Shown: positions 49,011 through 58,900 of the stretch, piece after piece
Position numbering within the stretch: position 1 is the first letter of the stretch
Layout: every line of letters begins with the position of its first letter
DNA from: Ardenticatenaceae bacterium
GTDB lineage: Bacteria; Chloroflexota; Anaerolineae; Promineifilales; Promineifilaceae
Length of the DNA stretch: 64,000 nt
NCBI GenBank assembly: GCA_020634435.1
Contig: JACKBS010000006.1
Span: forward strand, 186,001 to 250,000
Direction of reading: 5' to 3'
The notes under the pieces: model-generated
Databases searched by the model: none
What the model was told of the DNA's origin: nothing
What the model saw: only the letters and a program-made list of their open reading frames with translations
Program-made: the position numbers and the translations under genes

Positions 49011-50411
49011 CTATTCAAAAGTGACGAAACCTTTTTTATAAATACTTAAGCTTAAAATGACAACATAGAAAATTATTATTTGATCAAGAAAAATTGGTGA
49101 ATCAATACCCGAGGGAATTAAAAAGGTGCGTAAAGCGATTAAGGCTGCGAATGTTCCAATTGCTAGATCAATAACTTGCCCTCTAACTCTTGCTTTCCAC
49201 ATACCCCATAAAAAGCCAATTAAAGATACTATAACTGCAATAACTAATATTTTATAATATGGCGCATAGCTAACAGAGAAATTATAGAGACCTGTACCAT
49301 AATCACTGCCTTTTTGTAATACGAAAGCTGAAGAGTCAGAATAAACGGTGAATTTTAGATTATCGCTAAAGGAACCACCGTTTGGTAAAGATATAGAAAA
49401 GAATTCAACATCATATCGATTGAATGGAAAATAATAATCATTCCCAGAGTAGGTTATTTGAATATTATCTCTAACTCGTCCCTCAATTACTGGAAGTAAT
49501 TCTCCATCCACTTGGATATAGGGAACATCCTCAAGAAGCGTGTTATTTTCTCCTGCAAACCATGTGGTAAATCTAGCATCGATTGTTTTTGAATTTGTGT
49601 CTATATTGTTCAGTGATAAAGCAATGTCATCAGCATAAATAGGTGGGGTTTCTTCATAATACCATGCAATTTGACGTATATTTTGATTCAAAAAATAGGT
49701 CACGATCACTAGCAGAATTAGCGATAATAGCATGAAATTTATAAACTGTATGCTTCTCGAATTTACGGGAATTTTCTTTTGAATAAATTTGTTTATTGCT
49801 TCGCTACTATCAACGATCAAATCACCAAACAACCTAAGCACTGAAAACCTTAATAGCAGAGCCAATCCTCCTACCCCAATTATGGTTCCTAATTGAAGGC
49901 CAGGCTCAAATAATGGGGAATCTGTTGTTTGAACTATTTCGTAAAAAAAGTATTCATATCCTAAATACAGGCAGAAGTAAAAGATTATGTATCCACTTAA
50001 AGGCCACAAAATTAGCCGAATTACTTTATTAAGCGGGGGCAACCTAAGATGTATCCAGTCTAAAAAGTTCATGAGCTTATTTTTTAGTAAGGCTAAATGA
50101 CCTAAACGAACAATTTTGGCCAGCATTGAGCTTAGCCTTCGAGTTAGGAACTTCCAGGGAAAGAACACCATTAGTAGAGTCATATACAATGGGATTTTGG
50201 AACTTCTCTTAAATGTAAAAACCGTCCCTTCGTAAGCTATAGAGCCAAACAAAATAAGGAGGGCAAAGAGAACAAGAAAAAACAAGAGGATTCCTGTTTT
50301 CTTAATCTCTACAATATTTTTATGAACTATGCTGTTGCCGGTATAGTATATCCTAGCAACCATTGCTCTAAGTTTGATCAAGATGTTTGTGAAAAGCTTT
50401 GGAGTGCGCAT
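49011..50411 (-). pseudogene. DUF4436-like multi-pass membrane protein, 3' end replaced by the IS
   Basis: A 466-residue AT-rich frame with about seven or eight hydrophobic segments. The N-terminal part has membrane helices at about residues 38-60, 75-92, 130-155, 175-195 and 225-245. An external domain at about 255-385 contains YYFPFNRYDVEFFSISLPNG, which resembles the YPFDRY motif of DUF4436 proteins. Three helices follow (about 390-460). The last residues IYKKGFVTFE are IS sequence; the original end is at 47789-47838. Only about 15 residues are lost, so a functional product is still possible. No ACGGCCGT copy is present, suggesting foreign origin. Confidence 0.75.
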
Positions 50412-50575
50412 TTTGAGTAAGTTGTATTCTGATTATTCTTTTAAGCCTTTTAGTTTTTCTGAGATTTCTTCTGTTTTTTCTTGATGTTCATTACAAGTTC
50501 AGATGGGGCGCATACTTTGTCAAACAAAAAACTTTACGTACTTACTTCAATCTCGAGCGCTTAAATTTTGGCAGA

Positions 50576-50611
50576 AGTTTGGGTGGGTAACGGCCGTTAC
50601 CCACCCAAACT
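50576..50611. repeat. 36-bp perfect palindrome centred on ACGGCCGT
   Basis: AGTTTGGGTGGGTAACGG (50576-50593) is followed directly by its exact complement (50594-50611). It lies in the 300-base gap 50412-50711, which otherwise holds only AT-rich sequence without a gene. Confidence 0.95.
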
Positions 50612-50711
50612 GTTTCTTTACACATCGTTAGGAGATGAGCGAAAAAGTAGTAGCGGCAAAAATATGCCACAGTCTGCGATTTAAAGTAGCCGCCCGAATA
50701 GTGGACGATGA

Positions 50712-51857
50712 TTACAAAATTTCTTTGAGGGCAGCGAGGAGCAGGGTGACGTTTTCCTGGCGGCTGTTGAAGCCCATGAGGCCGACGCGCCATACTTTGC
50801 CTGCCAGTTGGCCAAAACCGCCTGCCACCTCAATGTTGTACTCGTTCAGCAGCCGTCCGGCGACCGTTTTGGCATCCACGCCTTCGGGGACGCCGACGGT
50901 GGTGAGGGCGGGGATACGCAGGGCAGGGTCTTTGACGTGGCAGCTCAGCCCCATCGCGGCTAAGCCTTCCCAGAACAGCTCGGCGTTGGCCTGGTGGCGT
51001 GCCCAGCGCTCATTCAGCCCTTCTTCGACGACGAGGCGCAGCCCTTCGCGCAGGGCGTACATGCTGTTGATCGGCGCGGTGTGGTGGTAGCTGCGCGTTT
51101 TTCCGTCCCAATAGTTGGCCAGCGTGGTCATGTCCAGGTACCAGTTCGGCACCTTGCCCTGCCGCCGGTCCAGCTTGGCCAGGGCACGCTCGTTGAAGCT
51201 AAATGGCGAAGCGCCGGGTGGGCAGCTCAGCCCTTTTTGGGAGCAGCTGTACGCCGCATCCACGCCCCACTCATCCAAAAAGATGGGGGCGGTGGCTAAA
51301 CTGGTCACTGTGTCGATGAGGAGCAGGCAGTTGTGCTGGCGGCATAGCTCGGCAACGCCGTCCATGGGCTGGAGCGCGCCGGTGGAGGTTTCGGCGTGGA
51401 CCAGGGCGAGGATGGCTGGTTTGTGTTCGTCCAGCGCCTGGCTGAGGTCATCGAGGCTGAGCACTTCGCCCCACGGCCGTTCCACTCGACGCACATCTCC
51501 CCCATACCGACCAGCCATATCGACCAACCGCTCACCAAAGTAGCCAATCACGCCGACCAGCACCACATCGCCCGGCTCGACGAGGTTCGCCAGCGTGGCT
51601 TCCATCGCCGCACTGCCGGTACCGCTGACGGGCAGGGTAAACGGATTGCTGGTTTGCCAGGTGTAGCGCAGCATCTCCTGAATTTCGTTCATCACGGCGA
51701 TGAAGCTGGGGTCCAAATGACCCACCTGTTGGTTGCTGATGGCTTGCAGCACACGCGGATGGGCGTTTGAGGGGCCAGGGCCGAGCAAAAGGCGCGGCGG
51801 CATATTCAACTGTCCGGTTTGCAGACGGTGGGCTTCATTTACAGGATAGGTTTTCAT
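50712..51857 (-). CDS. Class-V aminotransferase (alanine/serine-glyoxylate type)
   Basis: A 381-residue PLP enzyme. RLLLGPGPSNAHPRVLQAI is the N-terminal signature of alanine-glyoxylate and serine-glyoxylate aminotransferases. LPVSGTGSAAMEATLANLVE binds the PLP phosphate (about residues 78-97), LALVHAETSTG and LLLIDTVTSLA (PLP aspartate at about 179) follow, and the Schiff-base lysine is in SCSQKGLSCPPG (about 205). It would transfer an amino group from alanine or serine to glyoxylate. The nearby FAD/Fe-S dehydrogenase could be the source of glyoxylate from glycolate, which is inference. Confidence 0.92.
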   Translation of the reverse strand: MKTYPVNEAHRLQTGQLNMPPRLLLGPGPSNAHPRVLQAISNQQVGHLDPSFIAVMNEIQEMLRYTWQTSNPFTLPVSGTGSAAMEATLANLVEPGDVVLVGVIGYFGERLVDMAGRYGGDVRRVERPWGEVLSLDDLSQALDEHKPAILALVHAETSTGALQPMDGVAELCRQHNCLLLIDTVTSLATAPIFLDEWGVDAAYSCSQKGLSCPPGASPFSFNERALAKLDRRQGKVPNWYLDMTTLANYWDGKTRSYHHTAPINSMYALREGLRLVVEEGLNERWARHQANAELFWEGLAAMGLSCHVKDPALRIPALTTVGVPEGVDAKTVAGRLLNEYNIEVAGGFGQLAGKVWRVGLMGFNSRQENVTLLLAALKEIL

Positions 51858-51997
51858 GGCTCTTCCTTTGTGTGTTAGCGGAACAAGAATGAGGCGATCA
51901 TACGTCGCAGTGGGGGATTTATCAAGCGAATTGTATGAGTTTCACAGCCTGGCGGGTAGGTAGAAATTTATGACGAAGAAACAAAATGCTTTGTCAC

Positions 51998-52085
51998 TTG
52001 TCATTCCGAGGTCCTCCGAGGAATCTCTCTTATTCAAGCATTCAGAGAGATTCCTCACTCCGAAGACTCCGTTCGGAATGACAAT
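51998..52085. repeat. TCATTCCGAG-type inverted repeat, copy 2
   Basis: TTGTCATTCCGAGGTCCTCC and CGTTCGGAATGACAA form outer arms, and GAGGAATCTCTCT and AGAGAGATTCCTC inner arms. It occupies much of the 284-base gap 51858-52141. Confidence 0.9.
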
Positions 52086-52141
52086 TTGTGAGTTGATTTA
52101 CAAAGAGCCACCTTCTGTTTTGAATCTTGACAAATTTTCAA

Positions 52142-55100
52142 CTACGGCGTTGGGGTGGCTGTGGGCGTCGGGAAGACGATCGGTGGGATGAACGGCTGCA
52201 ATGTCACCACAACTATTGGGAAAATGGGGAAGATAACGGTGCCATCGTTTAGGCAAGTTTCTGGGAAATCGGCCCCAGCACGATGACCACACCAGGGGAA
52301 GGTGCCATTGAAGTTGCCATTGAACCGTTCGCCATTTTCCAGGGCAAAAAATTGCAAATCACCGCTGGTGCTGTTGCGTGTCCAGGTGCCGTTTAGCCGG
52401 GTGCCGCTGGCGGTACCTTCAATTTCGCCATCGCCGTCGGCGTAGGTGCCTTGCACCTCGGTGCCGTTTTGGGTGAGACTCACCGTGCCGCAGTCGGAAA
52501 CGCCACAGTCGGTGGTCCAGTTACCGTACCAGGTGGCCACGCCACACGGGCTGGGTTGGGGTTGGCCATCGCGATAGCCACACCAAGCGGCCGTTTTATC
52601 CCAGTTGCCAATCCAGCTTAGCCCATCCGGGCTGAGCCAGAAGTCAATCGTGCCATTTTCCCCGGCAAAGGACCAGGTGCCCGTGAGTCGGTTTTCCTCG
52701 ATGATGCCCACAATCGTGCCATTCCCGGCGGCAAAGCTGCCGGAAACCGTTTCTTCGCCTTCGTTGTGGGTGAGGTTTACGGCACCGCAGTCGAGGAACT
52801 GGCAGTTGCTCAGCCAGAGGCCGTTCCACGCGCCGGGCGGGATGGGCGTCGGGGTGAAGGTCGGCGTGGCGCTGGGGGTGGCCGTTGGCGTGGCAGTAAA
52901 GGTGGGGGTGTTGGTGGGTTGATTGGTAGCCGTGGCGGTGGGCGTCGGCGTCGCCGTATCCGTTGGGGTGGGCGTGGGCAGTTCGCCGGGGGCCGGGTCT
53001 TCATTGTCCGGCTGGCCGTCGCCGTCCGTGTCTGGATTATTAGGATCGGTGGCGTTGTCCACTTCTTCGCCGTCCAGCAGCGTGTCGCCGTCGGTGTCGG
53101 GGTTAAGCGGATCGGCGTCCCAGGCGGCTTCGTCGCCGTCGTTTAGGCCGTCGTCATCGGTGTCGGGGTCGTTGGGATCGGTGCCCAGGTTGTTAACCTC
53201 GTCGCCGTCGTTGACGCCATCGCCGTCGCTGTCCGGGTTGTTGGGATCGGTGTTGGTGACGTCGAGTTCCTGGCTGTCGGTCAGGCCATCGCCGTCGGTA
53301 TCCCCCGCCAATCGAGCGGCTTCGGTTTGGGTGGCAACGATAGCGGCTTGGGCAACGGCCGTTGCTGTCGCATTGTTGCCCCGTTCGTTAAAGGTGGCGT
53401 ACACCACGGCCAGGGAAATACACAAAACGACCAGCAAGATGCCAAATATGGGCAGCAGCCAGCCGGGGAGAATCGGTTTGGTGGTGAGCTGGCCCTGCAA
53501 CGATTGGCTTTCGGGGCCGCTGCTCACCTGGATGGTAAAGGGATTGGTGCGGGCGTTGCCGGTAAACTGCCGTTGCGCACTGCTCACCTGGAAATCCACT
53601 GTGTCTTTGCCGCCAGCCGGGACGGTAATTTGCTGGCTGGCCTGTTCAAACTGGACGACCTGTGCACCGTCGCTGGCGTGCAGGCTGTAGCTAGAATCAA
53701 AATTGCCGTCATTGCGCACCAGCACGCGGCAGACGCCGTAGTTGGTCACTTCGCGCGGGCGCATGTCGATGGCAAACTGGGTAAACGGCCGTATCTGCAC
53801 CGTCCCCGAAACCGTTGCCTGCTCCGCTGGATTGTTTTGCGACACCACCCCCAACCGATAACGATGCTGACCGGAACGAGCCGTGCTGTTTTTCGGTGGA
53901 TGGATGGTTACTGGCAGTGAGCTTTGCGCACCGGGCCGCAGCTGAATCGCTTCGTCGGGCAGGGTGACCCAGCTGGGCGGCAGCCCTTCTAGCTTGAGGA
54001 AAAAGTGATCGACGCTGTTACTCTGATTGAGCAGTTCGACCTGGATTTCGGCCGTTTGGCCGGGCGAAATTTCGGTATTGGTGGGATGGACGACGACGCT
54101 GAGCCGCCCCGTGCTGCTTTGCATGAGCGTGCTGCCTGGCGGGCGGCTGATGGGCGTGGCGGTGGGGGCAGCATAGGCAGGTACGGGAGCGACGGCCTGG
54201 ATGGGTTCGACAACGGCAGTTGGCGCAATGCCCTCCAGCTGCATAAAAAATGGGCCAATGCGCAGCGTTGCGCCGCGTTCCCACAGCTCGGGGACTTCGG
54301 GGCGCAGCTTCACTTCGTCCAAAAAGGTGCCGTTGGTGCTGCTGAGATCGGTTACCAGCCAGCCGCGCGGGGTGCGCTCCAGGCGGGCGTGGTGGCGCGA
54401 GATGCCGTCGGCGGGCAGCGAGACTTCGCACGATTCGGAGCGACCCAGCAAAACAGGCGAGCTGCTCAGTTTGTAGGTGCGCGGCGCTTCCCCTTTGCGG
54501 CTGATGACCAACCGTTCGTTGGGGCTGGATGTGGCCGCTGCTGCCATTTGCGACGGCCGTTCGATGATCATCTCGTCGTGCAGCTGGGTGAGGATGCTCA
54601 CCATCGTTTCTTCGGCAGACGTGGCAAAGACGGTGACGTCTTGCTCGGTCAGACCCTGCGCGGCGCGGCGCAGGGCCGCGGCAAACGCTTCGGCCGTCTG
54701 GTAGCGGTCCTCAGGCTGCTTGGCGATGGCTTTGATGATGACGCTTTGCACGGCCACGGGCAGGCCGGGCTGGATGTGGCGCGGCGGCGGCGGTGTCTCG
54801 TGCATATGCTTCATCACCGCATCAGTTGGTGTCTTTATGTCAAATGGCAGGCGGCCGGTGGCTAGCTGGTAGAGCACCACACCGAGGGAATAGATGTCGG
54901 AACGGCCGTCTATCGAAGCGGAAGCAAGCGCCTGTTCGGGCGACATGTACGGCAGGGTGCCCATAAATGTGCCAGACTGGGTTTCGATGCCGCCTTCCAG
55001 CAGCTTGGCTAGGCCAAAATCGGTGACCTTGGCGCGGACGGGCAGTTCATCGGGCCGTTCTGGTTGGTCCAGCCGGGTGATGAGAATATTGTCTGGCTTA

Positions 55101-55519
55101 ATGTCGCGGTGGACCACGCCGAGACGGTGCGCATAGCCCAACGCGTCGGCTACCTGGGCAATAATGTTGAGCGATTCGCTCAGCTCCATCACCTGCCGCC
55201 GCTGGGCCAACTGTTTGATGTACGCTCCCAGGCTCAGCCCCCGCACGTACTCCATCACAATGAGCAGGTGAGTTGGGCTGCTGGAAAAGTTGTAGATAGC
55301 CACGATGTTGGGGTGGTTTAGCCGGGCGGCTGCCTGAGCTTCCTGCAAGAAGCGCTGGCGGAATTCCGGTTGGGTGGCAAACTGCCGGTGCATGATTTTG
55401 AGCGCCACGGGCCGGGCCAGGTTTGTGTCCAGTGCCCGGTAAACAGCACCCATGCCGCCTTCACCTAGCAGCGCATCAATTCGGTATTGGTCTATCTGTT
55501 TTCCGATTAAGTCATCCAT
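52142..55519 (-). CDS. Receptor-like Ser/Thr kinase with FHA domain and extracytoplasmic TSP3 repeats
   Basis: About 1125 residues. The kinase domain (about 10-265) is complete: GEGGMGAVYRA glycine loop, VALKIMH lysine, VVHRDIKPDN catalytic loop, VTDFGLAKL. An FHA domain (about 345-420) has LLGRSESCEV, SRHHARLE and SSTNGTFLDEV. Two Ig-like domains follow (about 455-655) and a membrane segment (about 670-695). Outside lie calcium-binding type-3 repeats (DTDGDGLTDSQE and so on, about 725-835), a Pro/Thr linker and a two-copy Cys-containing domain with SDCGTVSLTQNGTEVQGTY. Start at 55519 gives MDDLIGKQIDQYRI; the longer frame adds 19 residues. Paralogue of 55956-59189. Confidence 0.92.
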   Translation of the reverse strand: MDDLIGKQIDQYRIDALLGEGGMGAVYRALDTNLARPVALKIMHRQFATQPEFRQRFLQEAQAAARLNHPNIVAIYNFSSSPTHLLIVMEYVRGLSLGAYIKQLAQRRQVMELSESLNIIAQVADALGYAHRLGVVHRDIKPDNILITRLDQPERPDELPVRAKVTDFGLAKLLEGGIETQSGTFMGTLPYMSPEQALASASIDGRSDIYSLGVVLYQLATGRLPFDIKTPTDAVMKHMHETPPPPRHIQPGLPVAVQSVIIKAIAKQPEDRYQTAEAFAAALRRAAQGLTEQDVTVFATSAEETMVSILTQLHDEMIIERPSQMAAAATSSPNERLVISRKGEAPRTYKLSSSPVLLGRSESCEVSLPADGISRHHARLERTPRGWLVTDLSSTNGTFLDEVKLRPEVPELWERGATLRIGPFFMQLEGIAPTAVVEPIQAVAPVPAYAAPTATPISRPPGSTLMQSSTGRLSVVVHPTNTEISPGQTAEIQVELLNQSNSVDHFFLKLEGLPPSWVTLPDEAIQLRPGAQSSLPVTIHPPKNSTARSGQHRYRLGVVSQNNPAEQATVSGTVQIRPFTQFAIDMRPREVTNYGVCRVLVRNDGNFDSSYSLHASDGAQVVQFEQASQQITVPAGGKDTVDFQVSSAQRQFTGNARTNPFTIQVSSGPESQSLQGQLTTKPILPGWLLPIFGILLVVLCISLAVVYATFNERGNNATATAVAQAAIVATQTEAARLAGDTDGDGLTDSQELDVTNTDPNNPDSDGDGVNDGDEVNNLGTDPNDPDTDDDGLNDGDEAAWDADPLNPDTDGDTLLDGEEVDNATDPNNPDTDGDGQPDNEDPAPGELPTPTPTDTATPTPTATATNQPTNTPTFTATPTATPSATPTFTPTPIPPGAWNGLWLSNCQFLDCGAVNLTHNEGEETVSGSFAAGNGTIVGIIEENRLTGTWSFAGENGTIDFWLSPDGLSWIGNWDKTAAWCGYRDGQPQPSPCGVATWYGNWTTDCGVSDCGTVSLTQNGTEVQGTYADGDGEIEGTASGTRLNGTWTRNSTSGDLQFFALENGERFNGNFNGTFPWCGHRAGADFPETCLNDGTVIFPIFPIVVVTLQPFIPPIVFPTPTATPTP

Positions 55520-55730
55520 AGTGCGTGAGTATCCGTCACAGGGGCGGGTTGTGTCAATAAATCTGGTTACATCCACTCTCGTTCAATGCTCTCAATCTTT
55601 AGAAGATTTTTAGGCGATGTCATTTTAAGAGCTTGTGCTCTGGCTGCCGAAGCCTCCTCCAAGAAATCCTACAAAGAGCACATGTCAAGTGCCCCAGTAC
55701 AAGCAAAGCTTGCCTGGCTAGTAAGCGGAT

Positions 55731-55806
55731 GGGATGCTTCGGAGGACCTCAGCATGACAAAAATAACCTTGAACTGTCATTCTGACCGTAGGGAAGAATC
55801 CCGCAA
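55731..55806. repeat. TCATTCTGA-type repeat between the two kinase genes, copy 3 (degenerate)
   Basis: GCTTCGGAGGACCTCAGCAT continuing as GACA, then TGTCATTCTGACCGTAGGGA. It lies in the 436-base gap 55520-55955, which otherwise shows no gene; short frames there are translations of the repeat. Confidence 0.7.
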
Positions 55807-55955
55807 GGATCCAATAGCAAGAACCTCACCAAAATCCAGGCTTGTTGATTTTCGGGCGGACCAGTTTGTTGCCCAAATTAATTTTTAATTCACCAGAGCG
55901 TTCCGTTTGACATTTCCATGTGCAATGTGGAAACGATGATGTGAAAGCGTGAATT

Positions 55956-58900
55956 CTACGGCAAAAGGTAGGCGACTTCGAGGGTGGGTGCTGTACGGAC
56001 GGTATACAGATTGGCAACGGTGTCCCCATTGCCTTCTGTTTCAAAGGCGAGGCGGAGAGTGAGCTGAGTTTGACCTTGGGCCAGGGCATCTTCAACATCG
56101 AAGGCGACGGCGATGCTGGTGGGGGAAGCGGCTTCGCAGCTGATATAAAAACCAGGTTCATCGTAAGCGGTGTTGTCTGGTGGCAGGACAATTTCCACAA
56201 ACTCAACCTGTAAACAGCCCAGCGCTGCAAACGGGTCGCCTGCCAGGTCAGGATCGCTGGCAAAGCGGAGAAAAGCAGTACGAATGAGGGCATTGGACGG
56301 CAGATCCGCCAGGGAGAAAGTCAAGAGGGCACTGACGGCCGTTCCATCCTCTAGGTCCCCCGCTTGTGGCGATTCGCTGCTGCCGACGTGCACCGACCCG
56401 TCATCGGCCAACCAGCCAGAGTTGGCCGTATCCAACGGAATTTGCACCGTGGTTTCGCTGTCACTAGGAACGGCCGTAACGGGCGGGAGCGCCGTGGGGG
56501 GAATAACGGTTGGCACATTGGGATCGTGATCTGTACCGTGCTCATCAGTGGGGGTGGTTTGGGTAACGGCCGTATCGCCCGCATTAAACTGAAGCGGGTC
56601 AGTACCGCTGGCCACTTCTGCACCGTCGGTCATTCCATCCAAGTCGGTATCGGCCAGCGTGGGATCGGTCAGGTAATCTTCCACTTCTACCGAATCAATC
56701 AGCCCGTCGCCGTCTGTGTCCAACAGCAGCGGGTCGGTGCCGTAGGTATCCACTTCCTCGCCGTCTAGCAGACCATCGGTGTCTGTGTCGGCGGTAAAGG
56801 GGTCGGTGCCCAGGTCAGCTTCGCGCGCACCGGTCAGGCCATCGTCATCATCATCGCCGGACAGTTGGGCGGCGGTAAGCGGTGAGACGGCAGGAACGGC
56901 CGTTCCGTCTGCCGCACCGAGAGTCGGAATAGTAGGTAGATTATTCGCCGGGTTGGCGCGGTTGCTCAGCACCGAGTTGAGCACCACGGCGATAAGCAGC
57001 AGCACCAGGAGCAGTTGCACCAATGGCAGCACCCAGGCTGGAAAACGAGGTCGCACTTCGACATGCCCCAGCTTGTTTTGGCGTAGGCCGTTGCTGCTAC
57101 GAATTTCGACTTCAAACGGGATTTGCCGCACGCGCCCAAAGAGCGGCCGTTTCTTGCGGTGGGTAATGCGGTAAGCAGTGGTGCCCGTGCCGCCTGGGTC
57201 TAGCTTTAGCGGCTGCTCATCGCCGAAAAATTGCAGCTTACCGGCCGGGTCTTGCGCCATGAGCTGTACCGTGCTGCTGACATTGCCGTCGTTACGCACC
57301 ATCACGCGGCAGGTGCCGCCCTCTTCCACGTGCGCGGGCCAGATGCTCAGCTCAAATTGTTCTTCCGGCAAAATGGTGAGCTGGCCCTGGAGAACGGCCG
57401 TTTCCACCGGTGGCCCATCCGCGCTTAGCAGCAGTTGGAAAGGGTGCTGCCCGGCTAGCAATGGTTGAGTCATCCCCGGCAGCTCTAGCGTCAGCGGAAC
57501 AGTGGCCCGTGCGCCCGGCGTCATCGAAACAGTGTCCTGGGCCAGCGTAGCCACTTCCGGCAGTCCCGTCAGCGTAATTTTTACGACGAGTACACGACTG
57601 CTCTGGTTAAACAACTCAATTTGCAGATTAGCCTGCTGGCCGGGAGCAAGTGTTGTCTGCGTCGGCGTCAACGCCACGCTGAAATTGCTGTGGCTGGCCT
57701 GCACCTGGCTGCCATCGGTCGCTACCGGGAACAATTCCGTAATCGCTTCTTCTGGGGACGAGCTGGTGGGGCTAGGCTCAGGCGCATCGGCGAGCTGCCA
57801 TTGTAAAAAATAGGGACCAATTTGCACTTTCTGACCCGGCAGCCATAGCTCAGGCTTTTGCGGGTCAAGTTTGTGGCCGTCGTTAAACGTGCCGCCCCGG
57901 CTGTCTACATCCACAATGCGCCAGCCGCCGCCCACTTTTTCTAGCCGGGCATGGTGGCGCGATACGTCCAGCGACGAGAGCACAATGTCGTTGTCGGGGG
58001 CGCGGCCAATGGTGATGCGTGGCTTGTTCATGCTGAAGTGGCGCGGGCTGCGACCTTGCCCGGTGATCACAATTTGGTCACCAATGTCGGGTGGTGGCGA
58101 AGGCTGTAGTTCGGTGGCGGGTGAATCGGTTTGCGGTGCGCCGGGCCGTTTGGGGATGTGCCCCGCCGGGGGTAGCAGCGCCGGGGTGGCTTCTTCGTCG
58201 GCCTGTTTTACGGGCAGCGGTGGTGGGGCAATGGTTTCTTCCAGGCTGGTTAATGGTGGGCGGATGGGAGCGGCCGTTTTATCCTCGGCCATCAGGGTGC
58301 GCAAATCGACCACAGTAGCCTGGGGAGCAAACAAAATCATGTCCGCGGCGGTCAGACGGCTGGCCGCCTGCCGCAATTCATCGCCCATCTGCTCGGCCAT
58401 CTGGTAGCGGTCAGCCAGGCTATAGGCGGTGGCCTTGGCCACGATGTTGGCGATGTCTACCGGCAGGCCAGGGCGCAGCTCGCGCAGGGAGTGCTGCGCG
58501 TTGGGCAGCTGCCCGGCGATGAGCTGGTGCAAAATGACACCCAGGCTGTAAATGTCCGCCCGACCATCGGCGGAAGGCCCGGTTTGGCGCTCGGGTGAGA
58601 GGTAGGGCAAAAAGCGGCGCAGGGGACGGGCCACTTCGGGCGGTAGGCCAGTGGGCACACCGGTTTCGGGGATGGGAGAGAGGCCAAAGTCCGCCAACAT
58701 CGCTTTGAGCGCTGGATCGCCGGTACGCAACGGCCGTTCCAGTGGTTTGACCAAAATATTGCCCGGTTTCACATCGCCGTGCAGCACGCCATTTTGGTGG
58801 GCATAGCCCAGCCCTTCGGCAATTTGGGCCACGATGGTGAGCGTTTCATCCAGCCGCAGCACGCGGTTATCCAGCGCCAGTAGCCCCAGCACGCGATCCA

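Larger units (their letters stand above)
47839..49046 (-). mobile_element. IS630-family insertion sequence (1208 bp)
   Basis: The element ends in 26-bp imperfect inverted repeats: AGTCATTATAAAAAAGGTTC at 47839 and AGTATTTATAAAAAAGGTTT inward from 49046 on the other strand (about 20 of 26 identical). It is flanked by TA at 47837-47838 and 49047-49048, the target duplication expected for IS630. It carries two overlapping transposase frames. The host gene can be rebuilt exactly, so the insertion looks fairly recent, although the element itself carries one ACGGCCGT octamer (48725-48732). Confidence 0.9.

Noticed and set aside
51970..52191. A 73-residue frame upstream of the first kinase's end
   Set aside because: Almost entirely a translation of the TCATTCCGAG repeat at 51998-52085.
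55586..55888. A 100-residue frame between the two kinase genes
   Set aside because: Its second half (NCHSDRREESRKD) is a translation of the TCATTCTGA-type repeat and there is no ribosome site.
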